Of a stretch of 8,932 bases of DNA, positions 1 through 6,917 are shown piece by piece. The translations under genes were made by a program, and so were the position numbers. The notes beneath the pieces are model-generated. The model did not search any database and was not told where the DNA came from. It worked only from the letters and a program-made list of their open reading frames with translations. Origin of the DNA: Pyrinomonadaceae bacterium (GTDB taxonomy: Bacteria; Acidobacteriota; Blastocatellia; Pyrinomonadales; Pyrinomonadaceae); assembly GCA_014379075.1 (NCBI GenBank), contig JACMMN010000118.1, positions 1 to 8,932 of the forward strand. The letters run 5' to 3'. Every line of letters starts with the position of its first letter. The stretch's first letter is position 1.

Positions 1-303
1 CCACAGGTCTTTTTTACAGAAAAAACAATTGCCGCAAGCAATTGTGAAGGGGACGACGACGCGGTCGCCGACTTGCAAATTGTGGACATCGGCGCCCAAT
101 TCGACGACCTCGCCCATAAACTCATGACCGAGAATATCGCCAGCCTCCATGGTCGGGATATAGCCGTTATAAAGATGCAGGTCGGAGCCGCATATCGCGG
201 TCGAAGTGATTTTTATAATTGCGTCGCGAGAATTTAGAATTTTAGGATCGGGTACGTCCTGCACCCGCACATCCTGTTTTCCATACCAACATACTGCTTT
301 CAT
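1..303 (-). CDS. Zinc-dependent alcohol/formaldehyde dehydrogenase, N-terminal part
   Basis: The first 101 residues of a medium-chain zinc alcohol dehydrogenase; the rest lies beyond the left edge. Visible is the GroES-like catalytic domain, starting MKAVCWYGKQDVRV. The catalytic zinc ligands are present: Cys38 in the ICGSD motif and His60-Glu61 in the GHEFMGEVVELG motif. Cys90, Cys93 and Cys96 are the first three of the four structural-zinc cysteines, so the fourth is just outside. The wording around these motifs resembles the glutathione-dependent formaldehyde dehydrogenase-like branch, which would oxidise an alcohol or aldehyde adduct with NAD(P) in the cytoplasm. The Rossmann domain that would settle the cofactor is not in the window. 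The start is fixed by an excellent Shine-Dalgarno sequence. It lies 141 bp downstream of the SRPBCC gene on the same strand and may be cotranscribed with it. Family assignment is secure; substrate is not. Confidence 0.93.
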   Translation of the reverse strand, partial: MKAVCWYGKQDVRVQDVPDPKILNSRDAIIKITSTAICGSDLHLYNGYIPTMEAGDILGHEFMGEVVELGADVHNLQVGDRVVVPFTIACGNCFFCKKDLW

Positions 304-310
304 TTATGAT

Positions 311-318
311 TCCTCCTT
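311..318 (-). promoter_or_regulatory. Strong ribosome binding site of the dehydrogenase
   Basis: Read on the minus strand this is AAGGAGGA, a near-perfect match to the anti-Shine-Dalgarno sequence, seven bases before the ATG. It supports the chosen start and suggests efficient translation. Confidence 0.85.
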
Positions 319-370
319 GATTTCACTGTGTCGTGTCCCGATCGTCTTTTTTTGATCTATTTCGTATATT

Positions 371-399
371 TTACGGATAAGAAAAGAATATCCACGTAA
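371..399 (-). repeat. Imperfect hairpin between the SRPBCC and dehydrogenase genes
   Basis: GGATA (375-379) pairs with TATCC (389-393) around a 9-base loop. The outer arms TTAC (371-374) and GTAA (396-399) also pair, leaving a two-base bulge on one side. On the minus strand a run of eight T lies before the hairpin (near 406-413), not after it, so it does not look like an intrinsic terminator. It could be an intercistronic mRNA structure, an operator or chance. The rest of the 304-444 gap is AT-rich and holds no promoter I would defend. Confidence 0.3.
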
Positions 400-444
400 T
401 GCACGAAAAAAAACCGGGAGCCTGAATCTCTTTTCGATCTTCGA

Positions 445-1218
445 CTATCTGGACGAAGCCGCCTTTGCCTTCGGCAGCTCCTCGCGGCCCGATGTCTGGC
501 CTTCGACCTTCATAATCAGACCTGTTTCCATCAGGCTTTTTAATCTTCGCAGATCCTCGGCGACCTGCTGCTGCGGTTCTTCGCCGAACAGCTTTGCGGC
601 CAACGCCCCCAATTTTCCAGCCGGAGCATCATAGGTAAACTCGACCTTTACCACGGTGCCGCGATTTGTTGTCGGCAAGAACTGAACGCTGCCCGAATTC
701 GTGATGTCTGAACCCTCGATCGATTTCCATGCGATCTTGTCGTTTTGGACATCCTCAGTAATTTCGGCGTCCCAATCGACGGTCGTGCCGAGAGGGGCTT
801 TCGCCTTCCAGTGCGATATTTTCCCGCCGTCCGCCTTGACCGATTCGAGATGGTTCATAAACTGCGGAAGGTTTTCGAAATTGCGCCAGAACCCGTAAAG
901 CTCTTCCGCCGACTTATTTATCGTGACGGATTTGGATACATTGACCGGCCCGGAAAGCCAACCACGGCCTGGAACCTCGGGGTTGGTGTTGACGCCGAGG
1001 GCGTCGTAGATCTGCGAATGGCCGGTAGCTCCGCGAACAGCGAGAACAGCACCCGCGGCCGTCAATAATGCCCCTGTAATGTCGGAACGCTTTAATCCAT
1101 AGGCGATCAAAGCGCCGCCGGACGCGGCCGAGGCGATGCGTTCGACATTGCCGATATTCGTCGATCCACTATTTTTATCTTTTGTATTTATTTCGTTGTA
1201 TTTTTCGTTATGGTGCAT
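445..1218 (-). CDS. SRPBCC (START-like) protein with N-terminal YgaP/DUF2892-type membrane segment
   Basis: A 257-residue protein in two parts. Residues about 20-66 (NIGNVERIASAASGGALIAYG, then GALLTAAGAVLAVRGATGH) are glycine- and alanine-rich and match the DUF2892/YgaP-like pattern of two short membrane-associated helices. Residues about 90-240 form an SRPBCC helix-grip domain of the polyketide cyclase/dehydrase type, with the usual opening VSKSVTINKSAEELYGFWRNFENLPQFM and a C-terminal helix (EDLRRLKSLMETG). Such domains bind a hydrophobic ligand in a deep pocket; no ligand or reaction can be read from this sequence. The open frame extends 19 codons further upstream, but the ATG at 1218 has a clear Shine-Dalgarno sequence and the extra residues are low-complexity. 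The charged tail (GREELPKAKAASSR) looks disordered. The dehydrogenase follows on the same strand, and I recall the two families being neighbours in other genomes. Confidence 0.85.
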   Translation of the reverse strand: MHHNEKYNEINTKDKNSGSTNIGNVERIASAASGGALIAYGLKRSDITGALLTAAGAVLAVRGATGHSQIYDALGVNTNPEVPGRGWLSGPVNVSKSVTINKSAEELYGFWRNFENLPQFMNHLESVKADGGKISHWKAKAPLGTTVDWDAEITEDVQNDKIAWKSIEGSDITNSGSVQFLPTTNRGTVVKVEFTYDAPAGKLGALAAKLFGEEPQQQVAEDLRRLKSLMETGLIMKVEGQTSGREELPKAKAASSR

Positions 1219-1223
1219 AATTA

Positions 1224-1230
1224 CTCTCCT
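1224..1230 (-). promoter_or_regulatory. Ribosome binding site that sets the SRPBCC start
   Basis: The minus strand reads AGGAGAG five bases before the ATG at 1218. This favours the 257-residue form over the 276-residue form, whose upstream start has no comparable site. Confidence 0.75.
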
Positions 1231-1399
1231 GCTAACATCCTGCTTGGCGGTGCCGGGTGCGGCGGCCTGTATCAAGACGCGACACCAATCATTGAACGAG
1301 CGTTAAAGGGCAATATCCGTGCCTTCGATAATATTACGGTCAAGTGCCCGGTTCTTTGGTATTCCAAATGACCGAATTTAATGTTAATTTATTAAAACA

Positions 1400-1648
1400 A
1401 TGCAGAATGAAATTCGTGATCCGGCCGCAGCGGTAAAAAAACAACTAAAGGGCGTGGTTCAACCAAAATTTGTCCGCATCGTCTCCTTTATTATAATTAC
1501 AACCTCTCTCGTTGCGTGCACGGTTTTGTGTATTCTGGCTATCTGGCAATTCACCGATTCTCAAGCCGTCGGGCGTGCTATAGCCACGTTTATAGTGGTA
1601 ATTATGGCAACTGCAATTTTTACTTTCGTTAATGAAAAACTAGGCTAG
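1400..1648 (+). CDS. Small two-helix membrane protein of unknown function
   Basis: An 82-residue protein that I do not recognise. A basic N-terminus (KKQLKGVVQPKFVR, residues about 13-26) is followed by a long hydrophobic segment at about 27-50 (IVSFIIITTSLVACTVLCILAIW), a short polar loop (FTDSQAVGR) and a second hydrophobic segment at about 60-76, ending NEKLG. The positive-inside rule puts the N-terminus in the cytoplasm. There is no lipobox or cleavable signal, and no catalytic motif. The spacer upstream is very AT-rich and lacks a Shine-Dalgarno sequence, so the start is uncertain; there is no better in-frame ATG nearby. It is divergent from the SRPBCC gene and convergent with the VOC gene, whose stop is 25 bp away. 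The clear two-helix pattern and lack of a competing gene make it likely real. Confidence 0.6.
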   Translation: MQNEIRDPAAAVKKQLKGVVQPKFVRIVSFIIITTSLVACTVLCILAIWQFTDSQAVGRAIATFIVVIMATAIFTFVNEKLG

Positions 1649-1673
1649 ATGTGGCCTTGGGGAGCGAGGAGCA

Positions 1674-2057
1674 TCAATTTCCGCTGCCGTACGGCCGCGT
1701 AATTATTTCCAGGAAGTGGCCGTCCGGGTCTTCGAAATAGACGCCTCGTCCTCCGTCGTGCCGATTGATCTCGCCCGGTTTTGTCCGCGCGGGATCCGCC
1801 CAAACCTCAACTCCCAATTTCTGAATTCGTCCATAGATCGAATCAAACTCCTCTTCTGTCACGAGAAAAGCGAAATGCTGAAGGGCGACGTGTTCCGTCG
1901 TCTCAAAGTAGTCGATCGAGACGCCGTTAGACAGATCGACGATGAGGAAATGCACGAAACGCCTCGGCTCCGGCAGGCCGAGTACATGCGCAAGAAATCC
2001 CGCTGATCTCTTTTTATCTCTGCACCAGGCAATAGTGTGATTAAGTTGGACCGTCAT
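1674..2057 (-). CDS. VOC-superfamily (glyoxalase/bleomycin-resistance fold) protein
   Basis: A 127-residue protein, the usual size for a single-chain vicinal oxygen chelate protein made of two beta-alpha-beta-beta-beta modules. Module one opens with LNHTIAWCRDKKRSAGFLAHVLGL and module two with LQHFAFLVTEEEFDSIYGRI; it closes with the diagnostic GVYFEDPDGHFLEIITRPYG. The expected metal ligands are all present: His7, His61 and Glu117. The family includes glyoxalase I, extradiol dioxygenases, fosfomycin-modifying enzymes and bleomycin-binding proteins, so substrate cannot be assigned; the intact metal site argues for an enzyme. The Shine-Dalgarno candidate AAAGGAA (2058-2064) sits unusually close to the ATG. 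It is divergent from uvrA across a 131-bp spacer, and I see no functional link to DNA repair. Confidence 0.88.
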   Translation of the reverse strand: MTVQLNHTIAWCRDKKRSAGFLAHVLGLPEPRRFVHFLIVDLSNGVSIDYFETTEHVALQHFAFLVTEEEFDSIYGRIQKLGVEVWADPARTKPGEINRHDGGRGVYFEDPDGHFLEIITRPYGSGN

Positions 2058-2124
2058 TTCCTTTGATTTTCCGAAATTTTTTACGATATTTCAAGCTGAA
2101 AATCGTTTCATCGCTGCAACACTT

Positions 2125-2153
2125 TTTACCTGCCGGTTCAAATCTGTTAAAAT
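2125..2153 (+). promoter_or_regulatory. Candidate sigma70-type promoter of uvrA
   Basis: TTTACC (2125-2130, four of six matches to TTGACA) is followed after exactly 17 bases by TAAAAT (2148-2153, five of six matches to TATAAT). Transcription would begin near 2160, about 28 bases before the uvrA ATG at 2189. This also argues against the longer open frame starting at 2063, since its first codons would lie upstream of the transcript. I saw no clear LexA-type operator in the spacer. Confidence 0.42.
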
Positions 2154-2188
2154 ACTCGTTTCGACTATTGGTAGGATTTTCCTTTGTA

Positions 2189-5077
2189 ATGAGTATTAAA
2201 CAGATCACGGTCCGCGGAGCGCGGCAGCACAATCTCAAGAACATCGACGTCGATATCCCGAGGGATAAACTCACGGTAATAACAGGACTATCGGGTTCGG
2301 GAAAATCGTCGCTTGCCTTCGATACGATATATGCCGAGGGCCAGCGTCGTTACGTCGAATCGCTGTCGGCCTATGCGCGGCAGTTTCTGGATCAACTGGA
2401 AAAACCGGATGTCGATTCTATCGAAGGGCTATCCCCCGCGATCTCGATCGAACAAAAAACGGTTTCGCGTTCGCCCCGTTCGACGGTCGGAACCGTTACG
2501 GAAATTTACGATTATCTGCGGTTGTTATTTTCATCCATTGGGCAGCCCAGCTGTCATCAATGCGGTGCGGCAATTACGCGGCAAACGGTCGAACAGATAG
2601 TTTTCGGCATCCGGAGCCTGCCCGAAGGCGAACGGGTAATGATACTTGCGCCCATCGTTCGGGGCCGGAAAGGTGAATTCAAAAAAGAACTTGAGAAGCT
2701 TTACAAGGACGGGTTCCTTCGAGCCCGGATAGACGGCGAAATGCGGCAGCTTGACGAAGATATCAAGCTCGATAAGCGCAAAAATCATACGATCGAAGTG
2801 GTCGTGGACCGGCTTTTGATCAAAGAAGGCGTGAATGAAAGGCTGACGGAATCCGTCAAGACGGCGCTGAAATTGACCGGCGGCGCGGTTCTGATCTCGA
2901 TCGTTGACGGGGAAGAAAAGCTTTATTCGGAAAAGATGGCATGCGTGGACTGCGGAATAAATATCGCTACGCTGGAACCCCGTTCGTTTTCGTTCAATTC
3001 CGCATACGGAGCCTGCAAACGGTGCCAGGGATTGGGAACGGTGCTCGAGATCGACGCGAACAAGATCGTTCCCGACACGAACCTGCCAGCGGGCAAAATG
3101 AAATTTCTCGGTGACGCCGACAATGCGGGATCGAAATTCCTGCAGGCCGCCTTGGCGGCGATCATCGAAAAATTTTCCGGTGCTGACAAACTCGAACCTC
3201 CGACTACGTTAGCGGGCAAGATCAAGACCAAATTGCCCCGAATAAAAAAATCCGCCGAGTCCACAGATCTGCTGAAAACACGGTTCAGCGATTTGCCGGA
3301 TGAGATCAGGGACGTGTTTTTTCACGGATCGAAGAAAAGGCTTACATTTACTCACGGCGTTTACAAGATCGAGCGTGTTTGGCCCGGAGCTTTGCGTGCG
3401 ATGCGTGACCGGATGGAAAATCCTCCGTCGGAGAAAACACGTGCGGCATTGGAAGAGCTGATAGCACCGGTTTCCTGTCCCGATTGCCAGGGCAGCAGGC
3501 TTCAGCCGGAAAGCCTCGCGGTCAAGGTAAACGACCTTGGGATCGCGGATTATACGAGCCTGCCGATAGATGAAACATTCAAGAAATTTGCTGACATCAC
3601 TTTGACGCCGCGTGAGGAAAAGATCGCGGGGCTTGTGTTGAAAGAGATCAATGACCGGCTAGGTTTTCTCGATGCCGTCGGGCTCGGATATCTTACTTTG
3701 GACCGTTCGTCGGCGTCGCTTTCGGGCGGCGAAGGGCAGCGTATACGGCTGGCGACGCAGATAGGTTCGCAGCTTCGCGGCGTGCTTTATGTGCTTGACG
3801 AGCCGAGTATCGGGCTGCATCCGCGTGACAATCAGAAATTGCTCAAGACTTTGCAGCAGCTTCGCGATCTGGGAAATACGGTTTTGGTTGTCGAGCATGA
3901 CGAGGAAACGATCCACCATGCCGATTACGTGCTCGATCTAGGCCCGCTCGCAGGGACGCACGGCGGAGAAGTGGTTGCGACCGGAACGCCGCGAGCCATC
4001 GAGAAAAACAGATCTTCTCTTACCGGACAATATATGTCGGGCGTCCTAAAGATCGAGGTTCCGGAGGTCCGGAGGCTCCCGAACGGCAACCGCATAAAAG
4101 TAAAAGGTGCGCGGGCGCACAACCTTAAAAATATCGATGTTGAATTTCCGCTGGGGCTGCTGACCGTAGTAACCGGCGTTTCGGGATCGGGTAAATCGAC
4201 GCTCGTTGAGGACATTTTGTATCCGGCGCTTTACCGGCATGTTTATAAGTCGCCGCTGAAGCCGCTGGAACACGACAAGATCGAAGGTTTGGATTTCGTA
4301 GATAAAATTATCGAGATCGACCAGACACCTATCGGCCGTACTCCGCGTTCGAATCCGGCGACATATACCGGCTTATTTACGCCCTTGCGGGAACTTTACG
4401 CGATGCTGCCCGAATCGCGGACTCGGGGATATAAGGCCGGCCGCTTTTCGTTCAACGTCAAAGGCGGGCGGTGCGAAGCGTGTGAAGGCGGCGGTCTGAA
4501 GCGGATCGAAATGAACTTCCTGCCGGACGTTTATGTAACTTGCGATGTATGCCGCGGCAAACGGTATAACCGGGAAACTTTGGCCGTTAGATACAAAGGA
4601 TTGTCTATCGCGGAACTCCTCGACACGACGATAGAGGACGCTCTGCCCATCCTGGAAAATATTCCGCAGATCAAGCAGAAGCTCCAAACGCTGCACGATG
4701 TAGGGCTTGGATATATCAAGATCGGGCAGTCTTCGACGACTCTTTCGGGCGGCGAGGCTCAACGGATCAAACTCGCAAAAGAACTCTCAAAAAGAGCGAC
4801 CGGAAAAACGATCTATATTCTTGATGAGCCGACAACCGGCCTTCATTTCGCGGATGTCCACAAACTTCTGGAAGTGCTTCAGAGGCTTGTCGATACAGGC
4901 AATACGGTCATCGTGATCGAACACAATTTAGACGTGATGAAATCGGCTGATCACATCATTGACCTCGGCCCCGAAGGCGGATCGGGCGGCGGCAGGGTTG
5001 TAGCCGTCGGAACACCCGAAGAGATCGTCCGGGTGCGGAAATCATACACGGGCCAGGCCCTAAAAACGGTCCTTTGA
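2189..5077 (+). CDS. uvrA: UvrABC excision nuclease subunit A (UvrA)
   Basis: UvrA is the dimeric ABC-type ATPase that, with UvrB, finds bulky DNA lesions and loads UvrB for nucleotide excision repair in the cytoplasm. The chosen start gives 962 residues, against 940 in E. coli. All landmarks are present. First half: Walker A GLSGSGKSS at 33-41, zinc module Cys252/255/276/279, signature LSGGEGQ at 511, Walker B Asp537-Glu538 in LDEPSIGLHPRDN. Second half: Walker A GVSGSGKST at 663-671, C-terminal zinc module Cys762/765/785/788, signature LSGGEAQ at 852, Walker B Asp879-Glu880 in LDEPTTGLHFADV. The block IDQTPIGRTPRSNPATYTG is nearly identical to other UvrA proteins. The extra length lies mainly around residues 320-375, a lysine-rich stretch. 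The frame is open 42 codons upstream, but MSIKQITVRGARQHNLKNI is the conserved beginning. A weak AGGA (2173-2176) precedes it. It is monocistronic, convergent with the next gene. Confidence 0.98.
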   Translation: MSIKQITVRGARQHNLKNIDVDIPRDKLTVITGLSGSGKSSLAFDTIYAEGQRRYVESLSAYARQFLDQLEKPDVDSIEGLSPAISIEQKTVSRSPRSTVGTVTEIYDYLRLLFSSIGQPSCHQCGAAITRQTVEQIVFGIRSLPEGERVMILAPIVRGRKGEFKKELEKLYKDGFLRARIDGEMRQLDEDIKLDKRKNHTIEVVVDRLLIKEGVNERLTESVKTALKLTGGAVLISIVDGEEKLYSEKMACVDCGINIATLEPRSFSFNSAYGACKRCQGLGTVLEIDANKIVPDTNLPAGKMKFLGDADNAGSKFLQAALAAIIEKFSGADKLEPPTTLAGKIKTKLPRIKKSAESTDLLKTRFSDLPDEIRDVFFHGSKKRLTFTHGVYKIERVWPGALRAMRDRMENPPSEKTRAALEELIAPVSCPDCQGSRLQPESLAVKVNDLGIADYTSLPIDETFKKFADITLTPREEKIAGLVLKEINDRLGFLDAVGLGYLTLDRSSASLSGGEGQRIRLATQIGSQLRGVLYVLDEPSIGLHPRDNQKLLKTLQQLRDLGNTVLVVEHDEETIHHADYVLDLGPLAGTHGGEVVATGTPRAIEKNRSSLTGQYMSGVLKIEVPEVRRLPNGNRIKVKGARAHNLKNIDVEFPLGLLTVVTGVSGSGKSTLVEDILYPALYRHVYKSPLKPLEHDKIEGLDFVDKIIEIDQTPIGRTPRSNPATYTGLFTPLRELYAMLPESRTRGYKAGRFSFNVKGGRCEACEGGGLKRIEMNFLPDVYVTCDVCRGKRYNRETLAVRYKGLSIAELLDTTIEDALPILENIPQIKQKLQTLHDVGLGYIKIGQSSTTLSGGEAQRIKLAKELSKRATGKTIYILDEPTTGLHFADVHKLLEVLQRLVDTGNTVIVIEHNLDVMKSADHIIDLGPEGGSGGGRVVAVGTPEEIVRVRKSYTGQALKTVL

Positions 5078-5154
5078 TGGGACGCGTGCATATTTGTTCG
5101 CAGGAAAATTAAGAAGCGGGCAAAGACGTCCGCATTCCAAAATAGCTGCTTGGT

Positions 5155-6888
5155 TCAAAATCCTTCCGCCAACTGAATCTTAAGGGAGATCCGCATTTCT
5201 CGTCGGGTAAATGCGTCGATCAACCTTGTCGTGCGTTCGAAGTCATTTCCGGCGAAGGTGCGCAGCACCGAAAAATCTGCCCCGTAAAAGCCGTACGAAT
5301 GTCCCTGGGCCATTAAAAATTCACCTTCACGGACGTTCGAGCCGCCTTGAAAGCCATTGACAACGATAGCGGCTTCCGAAAGTTCGTTCATCTGAGCGAT
5401 CAAAGGTTCGTACATGCGGAAAGCTTCGGTAGGTTCGATGTTCGCGTATGCAGCGATCACCTGCATCAAATTTCCCATTTCACTTGCATTCTCAGGCTTT
5501 TCCGCGATAAGCGATCGCGCCTTTCCAAGCACCGCCAACGCATAAGAGCTATTCTCCACCCGATCTTTTTGATAGATAGCGTTGGCAAGATTTATCAGCG
5601 GATAGTGGCGGGAGTTTTCGGGGAATTCATCGATAAGTCTCTCGGCTTCGGCAAATTTCCCGCTGGCGATCAGATTGCCCGAATGCTGCCAGTTAAGATT
5701 GCGTAGAGCGTCGTCGAGTGCGTCGTCCGAAAAATTCTCGTTCAAAACATCCGCCGCCCGGCCCGCATCGCCTTGTTGCAGGAACTTATTTGCCGCTGTC
5801 TGGTAGATCTGGCGGCGCGAATCGAGAGGGTATTTTTTTGCTTCGGCGAGCAGTTGATCACCCGTGGCGTCGCTGTTGAGCATTTTTTGCAGATCGGGGT
5901 CGTAGTTGGAATAAAGGCCGTGCCGCGAACTATTCTTCACAACTTTTTTCAATTGCTCGACGCTCGAAGGCGACAGTTTTTCGGCGATCTGGATGATCGA
6001 ATGGCTTAAATAGTAGCCGTCACGTCCGCCTTCGTCTAGATAATAAGAGAAGAGTTTGTCGGCGAGCTTACGCATTTGCGAATCGTCCAGTTTGAAAGTG
6101 TTGTCCGTTGGATTTCGTTCGCGAATAAAATCGGTCAGGAAGGCAATGGCGATCTGTAGGTTCTGATAATTGGGCTGGTTATCGGTGGTAAATTTACTGC
6201 TGATCAATTTGTCCGAAATCTCGGAAGCAAGGCCGGCGGCGGTTTCGCGTTCCTTTTCGTGAAGCTTTTTAAGGAGATTGAGCGTTTCATTCGAAAATCC
6301 CTTCTTTAGCGATTCCTTCAGAAATTTGACCGCCCGTTCGGGGCTCTGATCGGCGGCCATACGCACAAAACTTTGCTCCATATTGAATTCGTTTTGTGCC
6401 AGATAGCCGAAATTTGCGGCCGAATAGCTTATTTTCGTGCTTTTTCCGGCCGGGATCGAAAGTGCCTTGACGATGGCTGCGGGCCGGGTTTTAATGAGCA
6501 GAGCGAGCGCAAACTCGGCGTCGCGGGATGCGATCGTATTCAGGATTTGCGGCCGGGCCGATCCTCCGGTCAATAGTTCATTTTGATAAGTCGGGCGTTT
6601 CTGATTAGATTCGGCGAGCATCTGGGCGTTGATAAGCTCATTGACCGCGTCCTGAAACATCGCCCGCGCCAGCTTTTGGTCGTTTTTCCAGATCAAGTTA
6701 CCGACTTTTGCGTAGGCCACGGCACGGTTTTCGCCTAATTTCAGGTTCGGGATATCGGCGAGTAATTGTGCGACCAGAAGACTTTGCCGCCGCTGATTTT
6801 CCTTTGCGGCATCATCGGCATTTTGGGCCAAAACGAAAAGAGGAAGCGATAAAAGGACGAGAATAGGCAGCCATCGCATAATTTGCAT
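5155..6888 (-). CDS. Secreted helical-repeat (TPR-like) protein of unknown function
   Basis: A 577-residue protein with a typical Sec signal peptide: MQIMRW, a hydrophobic core at about 6-20 and a probable cleavage after VLA (21), so it is exported to the periplasm or beyond. The mature part is almost entirely alpha-helical with alanine/leucine periodicity and repeated helix pairs of TPR/SEL1-like spacing, for example RAMFQDAVNELINAQML (residues about 76-92), GDAGRAADVLNENF, SGKFAEAERLIDEFP and SSYALAVLGKARSLIAEKPE. The C-terminal part (about 480-577) reads as a more conserved block, including NIEPTEAFRMYEPLIAQMNEL and ending FTRREMRISLKIQLAEGF. I see no catalytic motif, transmembrane helix after the signal, or lipobox. 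It resembles uncharacterised acidobacterial proteins; a scaffold or protein-binding role is only an inference. It is last in the run glycosyltransferase-pdxJ-this gene, 78 bp after pdxJ, and may have its own promoter. Confidence 0.85.
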   Translation of the reverse strand: MQIMRWLPILVLLSLPLFVLAQNADDAAKENQRRQSLLVAQLLADIPNLKLGENRAVAYAKVGNLIWKNDQKLARAMFQDAVNELINAQMLAESNQKRPTYQNELLTGGSARPQILNTIASRDAEFALALLIKTRPAAIVKALSIPAGKSTKISYSAANFGYLAQNEFNMEQSFVRMAADQSPERAVKFLKESLKKGFSNETLNLLKKLHEKERETAAGLASEISDKLISSKFTTDNQPNYQNLQIAIAFLTDFIRERNPTDNTFKLDDSQMRKLADKLFSYYLDEGGRDGYYLSHSIIQIAEKLSPSSVEQLKKVVKNSSRHGLYSNYDPDLQKMLNSDATGDQLLAEAKKYPLDSRRQIYQTAANKFLQQGDAGRAADVLNENFSDDALDDALRNLNWQHSGNLIASGKFAEAERLIDEFPENSRHYPLINLANAIYQKDRVENSSYALAVLGKARSLIAEKPENASEMGNLMQVIAAYANIEPTEAFRMYEPLIAQMNELSEAAIVVNGFQGGSNVREGEFLMAQGHSYGFYGADFSVLRTFAGNDFERTTRLIDAFTRREMRISLKIQLAEGF

Positions 6889-6896
6889 ACTTTTAA

Positions 6897-6900
6897 CTCC
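6897..6900 (-). promoter_or_regulatory. Ribosome binding site of the secreted helical-repeat protein
   Basis: The minus strand reads GGAG eight bases before the ATG at 6888. It supports Met1 over the in-frame Met4, which has no such site at proper spacing. Confidence 0.6.
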
Positions 6901-6907
6901 GAATCTA

Positions 6908-6917
6908 AGAACGTTCT
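6908..6917. repeat. 10-bp perfect palindrome upstream of the helical-repeat gene
   Basis: AGAACGTTCT is self-complementary over 10 bases and sits 20 bases upstream of the start codon, between the ribosome binding site and an A/T-rich stretch. The position suits an operator, but a palindrome of this length is expected several times by chance in a window this size. It is not a LexA box, because the GAAC and GTTC halves abut with no gap. Confidence 0.25.

Noticed and set aside
745..1068. A 107-codon plus-strand open frame antisense to the SRPBCC gene
   Set aside because: It is fully antisense to a well-supported gene, and its composition is that of a shadow frame, with no domain.
2135..2153. 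GTTC-N6-GTTA near the uvrA promoter as a possible LexA/SOS operator
   Set aside because: It matches neither the gapped GTTC-N7-GTTC form nor the CGAAC-N4-GTTCG form, and one mismatch plus wrong spacing makes it too weak to claim.
2041..2274. A 77-codon minus-strand open frame over the uvrA start and the VOC start
   Set aside because: It overlaps the conserved beginning of UvrA and has no domain; its residues mirror the complement of conserved UvrA codons.
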